From: Alphaproteobacteria bacterium
GTDB lineage: Bacteria > Pseudomonadota > Alphaproteobacteria > Caulobacterales > Caulobacteraceae
DNA: 64,000 nucleotides
Reading direction: 5' to 3'
Assembly (NCBI GenBank): GCA_018820275.1
Contig: JAHJOO010000008.1
Location: 58,975 to 122,974, forward strand
Notes under the pieces: generated by a model
Seen by the model: only the letters and a program-made list of their open reading frames with translations
Told to the model about the DNA's origin: nothing
Database searches by the model: none
Shown: piece after piece, positions 1-10,300 of the stretch
Layout: each line of letters starts with the position of its first letter
Numbering within the stretch: position 1 is the stretch's first letter
Made by a program: the position numbers and the translations under genes

Positions 1-117
1 GGGCTGGAAATGGCCGCCTTCTACGACGAGACCCGACCGGTCGGTCCCGGGACGACGGGCTGGCTGGCCTTCGCGCCGATCCCCGGCGACCTCTGCCCCG
101 GGGTCGCCGCCCAGTGA
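1..117 (+). CDS. C-terminal end of an unrecognised protein (5' truncated by the window)
   Basis: The first 38 codons of frame 1 are open and end at a TGA at 115-117. The stop overlaps the GTG start of trpA in a GTGA arrangement, so this is the gene just before trpA in the operon. The visible residues (GLEMAAFYDETRP near the start, ending GVAAQ) do not match the known C-terminus of TrpB, which I would have expected here. I do not recognise the family and give no function. The only support is the open frame and the tight translational coupling to trpA. Confidence 0.6.
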   Translation, partial: GLEMAAFYDETRPVGPGTTGWLAFAPIPGDLCPGVAAQ

Positions 118-944
118 CCGTCGCCCGCATCGACGCGCGCTTCGCGGCGCTCAGGGCGCAAGGCCGCGCGGGCTTCGTGACCTACGTCATGGCCGGCGAT
201 CCGACGCGCGAGGCGACGCTGGAGATCCTGCGCGGCCTGCCCGCCGCGGGTGCCGACCTGATCGAGCTGGGCTTTCCCTTCTCCGATCCCATGGCCGAGG
301 GGCCGACCATCCAGAAGGCCGCCGCGAGGGGGCTGAAATCCGGCCTGACGCTGAGGGGCACGCTGGATCTGGCGCGCGCCTTCCGTGAAGGCGACGCCGA
401 CACCCCCCTGATCCTGATGGGCTACCTCAACCCGCTGGAAACCTACGGCCACGCCGCCTTCGCGCGCGACGCCGCGGCCGCCGGCGTCGACGGCCTGATC
501 GTGGTGGACTGCCCGCCGGAAGAGGCCGGCCCCCTGACCGACGCGCTGGACGCCGAAGGGGTCGCCCTGATCCGTCTGGCCACGCCGACCTCGGACGACC
601 ACCGCCTGAAGACGGTGACGGCCCGCACCTCGGGCTTCGTCTACTACGTCTCCGTCGCCGGGGTGACCGGCGTGAAGTCGGCCGACGCCGACGCCGTGGC
701 CCCCGCCGTCGCCCGGGTGCGCGCCGCCTCCGGCCTGCCCGTGGCCGTCGGCTTCGGCATCCGCACGGCGGACGGCGCGGCGCGGATGGCCCGCGTCGCC
801 GACGCCGTGGTGGCCGGCTCGGTGCTGGTCGATGAGGGCGCCGCCGCCGTGGTCGAGAACGCCGACCCGGTCCGGCGCGTTCTCGACAAGGTGCGCAGCC
901 TCGCCGACGCGGTCAGGGGTGCGCGCGCGACCGAGATGGCGTAG
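114..944 (+). CDS. trpA: Tryptophan synthase alpha chain
   Basis: TrpA splits indole-3-glycerol phosphate into indole and glyceraldehyde 3-phosphate and passes indole to TrpB, the last step of tryptophan synthesis in the cytoplasm. The 276-residue length is normal. The TIM-barrel signatures are present: IELGFPFSDPMAEGPTIQ at about 50-67, the YLNPLETYG loop, VVDCPPEEA, SVAGVTGVKS and the phosphate-binding GFGIRT. The first catalytic acid is Glu51. The position of Salmonella Asp60 is a glutamate here (Glu62). The start is a GTG overlapping the preceding stop; accD follows 11 bases after the stop, so the two are probably cotranscribed. Confidence 0.97.
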   Translation: MTVARIDARFAALRAQGRAGFVTYVMAGDPTREATLEILRGLPAAGADLIELGFPFSDPMAEGPTIQKAAARGLKSGLTLRGTLDLARAFREGDADTPLILMGYLNPLETYGHAAFARDAAAAGVDGLIVVDCPPEEAGPLTDALDAEGVALIRLATPTSDDHRLKTVTARTSGFVYYVSVAGVTGVKSADADAVAPAVARVRAASGLPVAVGFGIRTADGAARMARVADAVVAGSVLVDEGAAAVVENADPVRRVLDKVRSLADAVRGARATEMA

Positions 945-955
945 AGGCCCCACCC

Positions 956-1846
956 ATGGCCAATGAGAAGTCCCCCGACAACCGCCCGCTGACCGGCTGG
1001 CTCAGCCGCTTCGCCCCCGGCGTGCGCAAGATCGTCAACCGCCGCGACACGCCGGACAATCTCTGGATCAAGGATCCGGACACCGGCGACATGCTGTACC
1101 GCCCGGATCTGGAGGCGGCCCTGTGGGTCACGCCGTCCGGCCGACACATGCGCCTGAACGCGCCCCAGCGGCTGCAGGCCACCTTCGACGACGGCCTCTG
1201 GGAAGAGGTCGGCACCCCCGACGTGCCCGAGGATCCGCTGAAGTTCTCGGACGGCAAACCCTATCGCGAGCGGCTGGCCCAGGCCCGCAAGGCCGCGGGC
1301 CGCAAGGACACCATGGCCATCGGCGTCGGCGAGATCGACGGCATCGAGGCGGTCGTCATCGTCCAGGACTTCTCCTTCATGGGCGGCTCGCTGGGCATGG
1401 CGGCGGGCGAGGCCTTCATCGCCGCCGCGCAGGAGGCCGTGAAGCGCGGCCTGCCCTTCGTCTGCTTCACCGCCGCCGGCGGCGCCCGCATGCAGGAGGG
1501 CGCGCTCAGCCTGATGCAGATGGCGCGCACCACCCTGGCCATCCAGGAGATCAAGGCGGCCCAGCTGCCCTACGTCGTGGTCCTGACCGACCCGACCACC
1601 GGCGGCGTCACCGCCAGCTACGCCATGCTGGGCGACGTCCATCTGGCCGAGCCGGGGGCCCTGATCGGCTTCGCCGGCCCGCGCGTGATCGAGGCCACCA
1701 TCCGCGAGAAACTGCCCCCCGGCTTCCAGCGCGCCGAATATCTGCAGGAAAAGGGCATGGTCGACCGGGTCGTCCCCCGCCCCGACCTGCCCCGCACGCT
1801 CGGCCAGATCCTGTCCATGCTGACGGACGGCAAGCGGGCCGCCTGA
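956..1846 (+). CDS. accD: Acetyl-CoA carboxylase carboxyltransferase subunit beta, zinc ribbon cysteines lost
   Basis: AccD with AccA moves the carboxyl group from carboxybiotin to acetyl-CoA, giving malonyl-CoA for fatty acid synthesis. The 296-residue protein carries the crotonase-like carboxyltransferase fold: FMGGSLGMAAGEAF, TAAGGARMQEGALSLMQM, TDPTTGGVTASYAMLGD and the GFAGPRVIE loop. The N-terminal four-cysteine zinc ribbon of E. coli AccD is recognisable by alignment (LWIKDPDTGDMLYRPDLE ... HMR), but its cysteine positions are Asp40, Thr43, Thr59 and Gly62. The subunit therefore probably binds no zinc there. The gene lies between trpA and folC, with a GAGG ribosome site before the ATG. 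Confidence 0.95.
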   Translation: MANEKSPDNRPLTGWLSRFAPGVRKIVNRRDTPDNLWIKDPDTGDMLYRPDLEAALWVTPSGRHMRLNAPQRLQATFDDGLWEEVGTPDVPEDPLKFSDGKPYRERLAQARKAAGRKDTMAIGVGEIDGIEAVVIVQDFSFMGGSLGMAAGEAFIAAAQEAVKRGLPFVCFTAAGGARMQEGALSLMQMARTTLAIQEIKAAQLPYVVVLTDPTTGGVTASYAMLGDVHLAEPGALIGFAGPRVIEATIREKLPPGFQRAEYLQEKGMVDRVVPRPDLPRTLGQILSMLTDGKRAA

Positions 1847-1851
1847 CGGCC

Positions 1852-3126
1852 GTGGACCCCGTCTCCGAGCGCCTGCGCCTGCGGCACCCGCAGCGGATCG
1901 ACCTGTCGCTGGAGCGCATGCCGGCCCTGTGCCGGGCGCTCGGCGATCCGCAGGACCGGCTGCCCCCCGTGGTCCACGTCGCCGGCACCAACGGCAAGGG
2001 CTCCACCGTCGCCTTCCTCCGCGCCATGGCCGAGGCCGCGGGTCTGCGCGTCCACGCCTACACCTCGCCGCATCTGGTGCGGTTCAACGAGCGCATCCGG
2101 CTGGCCGGCACCCTGATCGACGACGCGGCGCTCAATGAAATCCTCGACCGCATCGAGGCCACGGGGCTGGAGGCCACGGTGTTCGAGAGCACCACCGCCG
2201 CCGCCTTCCTGGCCATGGCGGAGACGCCTGCCGACCTCGCCGTCATCGAGGTCGGTCTGGGCGGGCGGCTGGACGCCACCAACGTCATCTCGCGGCCCCT
2301 GATCACCGCCGTCGCCCCGGTCGATCTGGATCACGCCGAGTTCCTCGGGACCGACCTCGCCGGCGTGGCGGCGGAAAAGGCCGGCATCTTCAAGCCCGGC
2401 GCCCCCGCCATCCTGGGCCGCCAGTCGGAGGTGGCCCATGCGGCGCTGCTGGCCCGCGCCGAGGCCGTCGGCGCGCCCGTCACCGCCATGGGAACCGACT
2501 TCGACGCCTGGGCCGAGCGCGGCGGCATGGTGGTGCAGACGACCGAGCGGCTGCTGGACCTGCCCGCGCCCCGCCTGCCCGGCCCGCACCAGATCGACAA
2601 CGCCGGGCTGGCCGCCGCCATCGCGCTGGAACTGGGCCTGCCCGAAGAGGCGATCGCGCGCGGGATGGAAACCGCCACCTGGCCCGCCCGCCTGCAGCGG
2701 CTGACCGCCGGCCCCTACGGCCGCGCGGCGGCGGCGGCGGGGGCCGAGCTGTGGGTGGACGGCGGGCACAACCCGCACGCGGGCCGGGCGCTGGCCGCTT
2801 TCCTGAGTGAGCGTCAGGCGCGCGATCCGCGCCCCACGGCCCTGATCGTCGGCCTGCTGGCCAACAAGGACCACGCGGGATTCTTCGAAGCCCTGCGCGG
2901 CTCTGCCGCCCAGATCTTCACGGTCGGCTTCGACGGCACCTGCGCCCCGCCCGAGGCCCTCGCCGCCGTCGCCACTGGTCATGGCTTGGGTGCCTTGGCC
3001 GTTGGTCAGGTCGACGCCGCGCTGGACCGCGCCCTGTCCCTGGGCGCGGGCCGCGTCGTCATCTGCGGCTCGCTGTATCTGGCGGGCGAGGTGCTCGGCG
3101 CGGCCGAAGAGACGTGGCCGACCTGA
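1852..3126 (+). CDS. folC: Bifunctional folylpolyglutamate synthase / dihydrofolate synthase
   Basis: FolC adds glutamate to dihydropteroate and extends the polyglutamate tail of folates, using ATP. The frame is open far upstream inside accD, but the GTG at 1852, six bases after the accD stop, gives a normal 424-residue protein beginning just before the Mur-ligase-type ATP-binding domain. The P-loop HVAGTNGKGST lies near residues 42-52, followed by YTSPHLVRFNERIR, VGLGGRLDATN and DHAEFLG. The C-terminal domain holds the DGGHNPHA motif. It is the last gene of the trpA-accD-folC run and ends four bases from the convergent trxA. Confidence 0.95.
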   Translation: MDPVSERLRLRHPQRIDLSLERMPALCRALGDPQDRLPPVVHVAGTNGKGSTVAFLRAMAEAAGLRVHAYTSPHLVRFNERIRLAGTLIDDAALNEILDRIEATGLEATVFESTTAAAFLAMAETPADLAVIEVGLGGRLDATNVISRPLITAVAPVDLDHAEFLGTDLAGVAAEKAGIFKPGAPAILGRQSEVAHAALLARAEAVGAPVTAMGTDFDAWAERGGMVVQTTERLLDLPAPRLPGPHQIDNAGLAAAIALELGLPEEAIARGMETATWPARLQRLTAGPYGRAAAAAGAELWVDGGHNPHAGRALAAFLSERQARDPRPTALIVGLLANKDHAGFFEALRGSAAQIFTVGFDGTCAPPEALAAVATGHGLGALAVGQVDAALDRALSLGAGRVVICGSLYLAGEVLGAAEETWPT

Positions 3127-3130
3127 GCCG

Positions 3131-3463
3131 TCAGCCCGCCGTCACGCCCGCTTCGGCCAGCCATTCGACCAGCTTGCCCTTGGGCATGGGGCCGACCTTC
3201 ATGGCGGTCATCTCACCGTCGCGGAACAGCATCAGGGTCGGAATGCCCTTCACGCCCAGCTTCGACGGGGTCATCGGGCTGTCGTCGATGTTGACCTTGG
3301 CCACGGTGACGGCGCCGGCCATCTCGTCGGCGATCTGTTCCAGCGCCGGGCCGATCTGCTTGCAGGGGCCGCACCACTCCGCCCAGAAGTCGACGAGCAC
3401 GGGGGTGGAGGACTTCAGCACGTCGGTCTCGAAGCTGTCGTCGGTGACCTTGACGGTGGGCAT
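3131..3463 (-). CDS. trxA: Thioredoxin
   Basis: This 110-residue protein is a classical thioredoxin, the small cytoplasmic protein that reduces disulfides and is recharged by thioredoxin reductase. The active site WCGPCK is intact inside [15 protein letters not shown], and the cis-proline loop reads GIPTLMLF. A longer frame continues upstream, but the ATG at 3463 follows an AGGA ribosome site at good spacing and gives the standard length; the upstream extension is Ala/Pro-rich and antisense to another ORF. The gene follows addA in the same direction but 424 bases away, so it may have its own promoter. Confidence 0.97.
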   Translation of the reverse strand: MPTVKVTDDSFETDVLKSSTPVLVDFWAEWCGPCKQIGPALEQIADEMAGAVTVAKVNIDDSPMTPSKLGVKGIPTLMLFRDGEMTAMKVGPMPKGKLVEWLAEAGVTAG

Positions 3464-3491
3464 GGGCGTATCCTGAGGGAGAAGAGGGGTC

Positions 3492-3507
3492 GGCGCGACG
3501 TCGCGCC
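3492..3507. promoter_or_regulatory. 16-bp perfect palindrome upstream of trxA
   Basis: GGCGCGACGTCGCGCC reads the same on both strands and lies 29 bases upstream of the trxA start codon. Its place fits an operator for trxA. In DNA this GC-rich a chance palindrome is also possible, and no regulator gene adjoins it. Confidence 0.25.
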
Positions 3508-3611
3508 CGGTCGGCCATGATGTGGGGCGAATCGAGCCGGGTTCAATCCCGCGACCCACGTCGGCCCGCCCTCGTCGCTTGACCGCCGGCGCTTGCGGGT
3601 GATCATGCCGC

Positions 3612-3878
3612 GTGCCCGCACCCCACGCCCGTCCCACCCGGTCTCCCGCAAACGCCCGCGCCGCGGCTTTCGGTGCAGGCGCGGGCGGTGCCGTCTCGGT
3701 CGGAGCCTCGGCGTTCGGAGCCCTGGCGATCGGTGCCGCGGCGGTCGGCGCCCTCGCCATCGGGGCCCTCGCCATCGGTCGCCTGTCGATCCGGCGCGGA
3801 CGGGTGCGGCGGCTGCGGATCGACGATCTCAGCGTGGGCGTGCTCAGGGTGGAGCGGATCGTCGACGCCGACGACTGA
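3612..3878 (+). CDS. Small hydrophobic-repeat protein of unknown function
   Basis: The 88-residue ORF has a striking internal repeat of the type [16 protein letters not shown] followed by [27 protein letters not shown]. Small hydrophobic residues alternate every five residues and give way to a basic, then acidic tail. The pattern resembles short quadrilateral beta-helix (pentapeptide-like) proteins, but the register is loose. The only in-frame start is GTG 3612 with no strong ribosome site. It lies between the divergent trxA and the convergent addA. The reverse strand is also open here, but its Ala/Pro-rich product looks like the shadow. Function unknown. Confidence 0.5.
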   Translation: MPAPHARPTRSPANARAAAFGAGAGGAVSVGASAFGALAIGAAAVGALAIGALAIGRLSIRRGRVRRLRIDDLSVGVLRVERIVDADD

Positions 3879-3887
3879 CCCGGGCGG

Positions 3888-6800
3888 TCAGCCCCCCGCC
3901 AGCAAGGCCTCCGGCACCGGCATCAGCCGCGGCCCGTCGGTCCAGACCAGCGCCGCCTCGACCCGCCGCCCCGGCCAGACCGTCCTCAGCGCCGCCACAT
4001 ACAGCGCCATCTGCGTCAGATAGGCCGGATCGGCGTCCTCGATGCGGTCCGGGGCCGGGCGATTGGTCTTGAAGTCGATCACCAGAACCCGGTCCGGCGT
4101 GATCGCCAGCCGGTCGATGCGGCCCGACACCGTCAGCCCGCCGACCTTGCCCGCCACGGCGACCTCGGCGCGCGAGCCCGGCCCGAACACCTCGGCGAAG
4201 ACCGCGTCGTCCAGCACCCCCAGCGCGGCACCGACCATCTCGTCGATGCGCGCCTCATCCAGATCGGGTTCGCGCGCCAGCAGGCGCCGCGCCACCGCCT
4301 CGCGCCGCGCGGGCTCGACGTCGGGCAGCCGCTCCAGCAGCCGGTGGATCAGGTCGCCGCGCCGGAACCGGCCCAGCGGCGCCCCGGGCCCGGCCGCCGT
4401 GGCCAGCGGCGACGGCGCGGGCACGCGGATCGACCCCTCCAGCCGCGACGGCGACGATGGCCGCGCCAGCACGTCCGCCGGCGGCACCCGGCGCGCCCAC
4501 GCCGGCACGACCGGCGGTGTCGCCTCCACCACCGCCGCCGGGCCGATCGCCGTCACGGGATCGGGTCCGAAGCGGCGGATCGTCTTGCCCGTCGCCCCCG
4601 TCAGATCGCGCACGTCCGCCAGCCGGCCGAAGGTCTCCTCGATGACGTCGCGCCAGCTGCCCTCGGGCGCGCCCTTCTTCGTCGCGGCGTGGCGGCCCAT
4701 GACGATCACCCGGTCCCGCGCCCGCGTCAGCGCCACGTACAGCAGCCGCAGGCCCTCGGCCTTGCCCCGCTCGTCGCGCTCCGTCCGCGCGGCCGAGGCC
4801 ACGTCGCAATCCTCGCCCTTGGACGACGCGCACAGCACCCGCCCCTCGGTCCCGTCCGGCAGGGTCAGCGGCAGCAGCGCCACGCCCTTGCCGCCAGCGG
4901 GCGCGCCCGTGGTGTCGGGCAGGATCACCACCGGCGCCTCCAGCCCCTTGGCCCCGTGCACCGTCATGACGCGCACCTGGCCGCGCGGCCCCTCCAGCTC
5001 GCGCTTCACCTGCACCTCGGCGGTCTCCATCCGGCCCAGCGCCGTCTCCAGATCCACCGCCCCGCGCCCCTCGACCGCCAGCGCCAGATTCAGCGTCTCG
5101 TCGATCGCCTCGGCGGCCTCGGCCCCCAGCCGGTTCAGCATCCGCACCCGTCCCGTCAGGCCGCGCGCGTCCACCCGGTTCAGCAGGCCGGCGAAGAAGC
5201 CGAACGCGTCGCGGTCCGCCATGTCGCGCGCCGCGTCCAGCAGGGCCAGGGCATGGCCCCAGTCCGCCCGCTCGCCGCCCCGGCGCCGCAGCTCGCCCCA
5301 CAGGCCGCCGCGCCCCTCGCGCCCGGCCAGATCGAACAGGCTCTCCTCGCTCACCTCGCAGAACGGACCGCGCAGGATCTCCGCCACCGTCAGGTCGTCG
5401 TGCGGGAACAGGGCGAACCGCGCCAGCGCCCGCAGGTCGTGGAAGGCCACGTGCTCCGACAGCATCAGCCGGTCGGCCCCCGCCACCGGCACGCCCTCGG
5501 CCTTCAGCGCCCGCAGGATCTCCTCGAACAGGCCGTCGCGCTTGCGCACCAGCACCAGATAGTCGCCCCAGCCGGCCGGGCGCAGCGCGCCGGTCTTCTC
5601 GTGGACGGCGACGCCGCCCGCGACCTGCCGCTTGATCTCCTTGGCCAGATCGCGCGCCAGCGCCTTGCGCGACCCCTCCTCCGGTTCGGCGTCGACCGGC
5701 TCCCAGGCGTCGCGCTCCACCTTCGGCGGGTCGACGTGCATCTCCCACAGATCGACCGACCCGGCCTGTCCCTGACGGGATGCCAGATGATGCGGCGGCG
5801 TCGCCACGTCCGGCCCGACCAGGGCCGCGGTCCGCTCCGGCGTCTCGAACACCCGGTCGACGAAGGCCAGCACCTGCGGCGTCGAGCGGAACGAGGTGGC
5901 CAGCTCCACGCCCGCGAACGGCAGCCCCGCCTGCCGGGCCAGCAGGTCATAGCGCTGCGATTCCGCCCGCAACCGCTCCGGCCGCGCCCCCTGGAAGGAA
6001 TAGATGGACTGTTTCTCGTCCCCCACCGCGAACACGGTGCGCGGCCGGTCGGTGGCGCGCTCGGCGCCCGCCCCGGCGAAGAAGGCCTCGGTCAGGGCCT
6101 TCAGGATCTCCCACTGCTCGGGTGCCGTGTCCTGGGCCTCGTCCAGCAGGACGTGATCGACGCCCCCGTCCAGCTTGAACAGCACCCAGGCCGCGTCGGC
6201 GCGGACCGTCAGCAGCTGCACGGCGGCGGCGATCAGGTCGGCGAAGTCCAGCGCCTGCGTCCGCGCCTTGGCCGCCTCGTAGAAGGCCGCGTGCACGCGC
6301 GCGAGCGCCAGCACGTGCAAGGTTTCCTCGGCGGTGCGGATCTTCCGCGAGACGTCGAGCGCGTGCAGATACGCCGCCTGCAGCTGCGTCAGTTCCTCCG
6401 CGGCGGCGGGCGGAGCCTGTTTGGTCGCCATCTTCGCCCGCGGCCCGTCCTTGGTCAGGAACACCGACCGGACGGCCTCGAAGCTCCAGTCCGCCGTCCG
6501 CATGCGCGCCGCGCAGTCGGCGTCGGTCTTCGATCCGGTCGCAATGGCCTCGGCCAGCGCCAGCCACCGCCCCCGGTCCAGCCGCCGCATGAAGCCGGAC
6601 TGGTGCTCTTCCAGCGTCTCGTCCGGCGCGCCGAACGCGCGGTGCGGCCCCGGGCTCACGCCGTCCGCGATCCGCTCCAGCCACGCCGTCAGCACGTCCC
6701 GGTCGGCCTCGATCCGGCCCAGCAGGTCCTGAAAGCTCTGCCAGTCCAGCATCACGGCGAAGTGGGCGTAGGCGCGGCCCACCGCCCCGTCCGGATCGGC

Positions 6801-7310
6801 CAGGGCGTGTCGGGCCAGATCGTCGCGCGCCCGGGTCGACAGCTCCGCCGCCCCCGCATCGTCCAGCACCTCGAACCCCGGATCGACCCCCGCCTCCAGC
6901 GGGAACCGCCGCAGCAGCTGTTCGCAGAAGGCGTGCAGGGTCTGGATCTTCAGCCCGCCCGGCGTCTCCAGCGCCCGGGCGAACAGCCGCCGCGCTCGCG
7001 ACAGGGCGTCGGGCGTCAGCCGGCCGCCGTCCGATCCGTCCAGCGCCGCCATCTCGGCCCGCAGCGTCGCGTCGTCGGCGATGGCCCATTTCCCCAGCCG
7101 CTCGTACAGCCGCCCCTGCATCTCGGCCGCCGCGGCCTTGGTGTAGGTCACGCACAGGATTTCAGCCGGCTTGGTGCCCGTCAGCAGCAGGCGCGCCACC
7201 CGGTCCACGAGGGTCGAGGTCTTGCCCGACCCGGCGTTGGCCACGACGAAGACCGACGCGCCCGGATCGGCGGCCGCGCGCTGGGCGGGGTCCGGCAGAG
7301 GACGGCTCAT
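3888..7310 (-). CDS. addA: Double-strand break repair helicase AddA
   Basis: AddA is the UvrD-type helicase and nuclease subunit of AddAB, which resects double-strand breaks and loads RecA. The 1140-residue protein has Walker [10 protein letters not shown] at 24-32, [16 protein letters not shown], the [13 protein letters not shown] motif, [19 protein letters not shown] and [15 protein letters not shown]. The C-terminal PD-(D/E)XK nuclease motif reads VIDFKTNR. I chose the ATG at 7310, not 12 codons upstream, because it overlaps the addB stop as ATGA and precedes the conserved N-terminus. It is the last gene of the tightly coupled minus-strand operon. Confidence 0.95.
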   Translation of the reverse strand: MSRPLPDPAQRAAADPGASVFVVANAGSGKTSTLVDRVARLLLTGTKPAEILCVTYTKAAAAEMQGRLYERLGKWAIADDATLRAEMAALDGSDGGRLTPDALSRARRLFARALETPGGLKIQTLHAFCEQLLRRFPLEAGVDPGFEVLDDAGAAELSTRARDDLARHALADPDGAVGRAYAHFAVMLDWQSFQDLLGRIEADRDVLTAWLERIADGVSPGPHRAFGAPDETLEEHQSGFMRRLDRGRWLALAEAIATGSKTDADCAARMRTADWSFEAVRSVFLTKDGPRAKMATKQAPPAAAEELTQLQAAYLHALDVSRKIRTAEETLHVLALARVHAAFYEAAKARTQALDFADLIAAAVQLLTVRADAAWVLFKLDGGVDHVLLDEAQDTAPEQWEILKALTEAFFAGAGAERATDRPRTVFAVGDEKQSIYSFQGARPERLRAESQRYDLLARQAGLPFAGVELATSFRSTPQVLAFVDRVFETPERTAALVGPDVATPPHHLASRQGQAGSVDLWEMHVDPPKVERDAWEPVDAEPEEGSRKALARDLAKEIKRQVAGGVAVHEKTGALRPAGWGDYLVLVRKRDGLFEEILRALKAEGVPVAGADRLMLSEHVAFHDLRALARFALFPHDDLTVAEILRGPFCEVSEESLFDLAGREGRGGLWGELRRRGGERADWGHALALLDAARDMADRDAFGFFAGLLNRVDARGLTGRVRMLNRLGAEAAEAIDETLNLALAVEGRGAVDLETALGRMETAEVQVKRELEGPRGQVRVMTVHGAKGLEAPVVILPDTTGAPAGGKGVALLPLTLPDGTEGRVLCASSKGEDCDVASAARTERDERGKAEGLRLLYVALTRARDRVIVMGRHAATKKGAPEGSWRDVIEETFGRLADVRDLTGATGKTIRRFGPDPVTAIGPAAVVEATPPVVPAWARRVPPADVLARPSSPSRLEGSIRVPAPSPLATAAGPGAPLGRFRRGDLIHRLLERLPDVEPARREAVARRLLAREPDLDEARIDEMVGAALGVLDDAVFAEVFGPGSRAEVAVAGKVGGLTVSGRIDRLAITPDRVLVIDFKTNRPAPDRIEDADPAYLTQMALYVAALRTVWPGRRVEAALVWTDGPRLMPVPEALLAGG

Positions 7311-10300
7311 GCCTCGTCTCCCTCGCCGCCGCCCGCCACGTGCCATTCCCAGACGCGCGCCAGATGGTCGTAGTTGCCGCCGAAATTGCCCATGAACTGC
7401 GGCGCGGCCCAGCTGACGTAGGGCGTCGCAGGGTCGTCGAAGCGCTCGACCCCGGCCTTCAATCGGGCCAGCGCCGCCATCGAAAGGGCTAGCGCCTCCG
7501 CGCCGGAAGCCCGAATGGCCACTTCATCTGCCCGGTCGCGCCCGGTGACGCGGACGTATGTCAGCTCTTCCGGCTCGATTGGACCTCTGTCTTTCAGCCC
7601 CGCTTCGGCGAGGATCGCGCCGGTCAGCGACAACTGGGGCGCAAAGTTGGCCTCGATCTGCTTCTTCGACGGGATTTGACCGGTCTTGAAGTCCATCACC
7701 GCCGCGCCGTGGGCCGAGATCTCGATGCGGTCGGCCTTGGCCGTCACGGTGAACAGGCCGAACGGTGCGGCAAAGGTGTGCTGCACGCTCTCCTCCACCC
7801 GCACCTCGATCCCTCGCGCGCGTCGCTCGGCCTCCAGCCGCGACAGGGTGCGGGCGCAGTTGCGCGCCAGCGGCCCCTCGCGCGCCATGGCTCCGTCCTC
7901 GAAGCCCGCGTGGCCCAGTTCCTCGATCAACAGGCCGTGCAGCACGCCCTCGCAGTCGTCGGGCAAGACCTCGGGCCACGAGACCACCAGCCGCTCCAGC
8001 GCCTTGTGCACCGCCGTGCCGCGCGCCAGCGCCTCGGCCGACCGGCCGGGCCGCTCCAGCTCCTTCAGGCCCAGCACATAGCGGGCATAGACCGCATAGG
8101 GATCGCGCACCCAGCGCTCGACCGCCGTGACCGGCAGCTTGCGGGGACGCCGCGCCACCGGCGGCGTGGGGCGCGGGCGTTTCGCCGGCTTGTCGTCGCC
8201 CGTCGGCGCGTCCAGCGCGCGGGCCAGCGCCAGCGGCGCGGTCGCCGTCGCCACCGTCACCCCCGCCCCCTCGGCCAACATGCGCAGCCGCCACAGCCAG
8301 CGGCTGGGCACGGCCGGCTGGCCGCCGCGTCGTCGCCGCTCGACCAGCGCCACCTCGGGCGAGGACGCCGCCTGGATGAAGTCCTGCGCCGTCTGGCCCA
8401 GCCGCTTCTCGGGCGGGGGCAGGCCGACCGCCGCCCGCATCGGCCGCGACAGCAGGGGATCGACCGAGGCCGCGCCCGGCCAGACGCCTTCTTCCAGCCC
8501 CGCCAGGATGACCCGGTCGGCCCGCACCAGACGCGCCTCGATGGCCCCCAGAATGCGCAGGCTGGGGTGCGTCGCGTCGCCCGCGCGCACCGTCTCGGCG
8601 TCCATCAGTTTCGTCAGCAGCCGCGCGAAGGCCGGCGCGTCCAGCGCGCCCAGCGGCGCGCCGTGCGCGATCAGCCCGGCCAGCAGGGCCGCCGCCGCCT
8701 CCCCGTCGTTCCCCGCCCAGGCCTCCAGCCCGGCCACGGCCTCGACGAAGCCCGTCAGAGTCCGCGCCGCCTGGTCCAGCGTCGGGTCCGGCGTGGCCCG
8801 CGCCGGGCCGATCAGCGCCTCCAGCCGGTCCAGCAGGGCCTCGGCCGCGCGCGCCTGCGCCACGCTCGTCTCCGACGGCACCCGCCCGTCGTCCCGGACC
8901 GAGCGGGCCTTCAGCAGTTTCGCCCGTGCCCGCGTGACATCCCGCAGCCGGGGCCCGCGCAGGGCCAGCCGCTCCAGCCCGCGCCGGGCGTCGACGAACT
9001 CCTGCCCCTCCAGCGTGATCGTGACCGCCGGGTGTTTCAAAAGGCCCAGCAGCGCCTGAGGGTCCAGCGGATCGGCCAGCACCCGCGCAGACAGGGTCAG
9101 CAGCCGCCCCGCCGGCGTGCGCGACAGGGGCATGCCCGACGAGCTGTCGGCGACCACGCCCCACCGCTCCAGCCGCGCCGACACCCGCCGCGACAGGTCC
9201 AGGTCCGGCGTCACCAGGGCGCAGGTGCGGCCCGGCGTCTCCAGCGCCTCGCGCATCATCACGGCGATCGCGGCCGCCGCGTCCTCCTCATTCTCGGCAG
9301 TCAGGACCGACAGGCCCTCCAACCCTTCCGCCACCGGATCGGCGCCGGTGACGTCCGCCGCCGCCTCGCGCAGGGCCTGGATGGCCGTCTGCCAGTCGCC
9401 GGTCGTCTCGGCGGGCCTCAGGGCCTCGGCCAGCACCCGCCCGCGCGCCTGACCCTTGCGCGCCGCGACCGCCTCTTCCGCCGGACGGAACCACGGGCGG
9501 ACGGCGCGTCGCTCGACCTCCACGGCGGTCAGCAGTCGCGACAGCGCGTGCTGCGGATGCTGGGCGTCCGTCGTGACTTCGGTCCACACCGCGTCGGCCA
9601 TGTCGCGGTCCAGCCCCGGCACGACCACGGCCCCGCGCGGGGCCGTTGCCACGGCCTTCAGCACCGCAGCCGCCGCCGGTGCCGTACCGGTCGATCCGGC
9701 GGCCAGAACGGGCCGGGCGGGCGGGCTTTCCGTCCACCGCTCGGCCAGCAGTCGCAGCAGTCTCGATCGCCGCCACGCCGGATCGACCATCCCCAGTTCG
9801 CCCAGCCGCGCGGGCCATCGTTCGGTCGCCAGACGCAGGAAACCCGCGCTCTCCTGCCAGTGCCGCGCCAGATCGCCCGAGACCATCTCGTCCAGCTTCG
9901 ACAGGTCCTCGACCTCCTCGATCTGGCAGCTGTCCAGAAAGCGGCTCAGGGCGTCGGCCAGACCCAGCGCCCCCACCGGCGTCAGGCCCGGCCGCAGGCC
10001 GGACTCCACGACCAGCCGCGCCAGCTCGAACCGCCGCGCCCGCGCGTCGATGGCCGGCGGCAGGTCCAGCCCGACGTCGCCGGGCGAGAACGGCGGCTCG
10101 TCCTCCTCCAGATCGCCCAGCGGCCGCACCTCGGGCAGCAGCACCGCGCGGTCCCCTGCGCGTCGCGCCAGCGCCTGCGAAAACGCCCGCGCCGCCCGCC
10201 GGTTGGGCAGCAGCACCACCGCGTCCGACAGGGCCTCCGGATCGCGATCCCCCAGCCAGGCCAGCACCCCGTCGGCCAGATCTTCCAGAAACGGCCGGTG

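Noticed and set aside
1123..1851. Extension of folC into accD
   Set aside because: The folC frame is open inside accD, but the product there is Arg/Pro-rich shadow; the GTG at 1852 starts the Mur-ligase fold.
3537..3551. GGTTCAATCC, resembling a tRNA T-loop
   Set aside because: The stem encloses a six-base loop and no anticodon or D-arm precedes it, so it is not a tRNA.
3464..3775. Upstream extension of trxA by about 100 residues
   Set aside because: Ala/Pro-rich low complexity, antisense to the repeat protein; the ribosome site marks 3463 as start.
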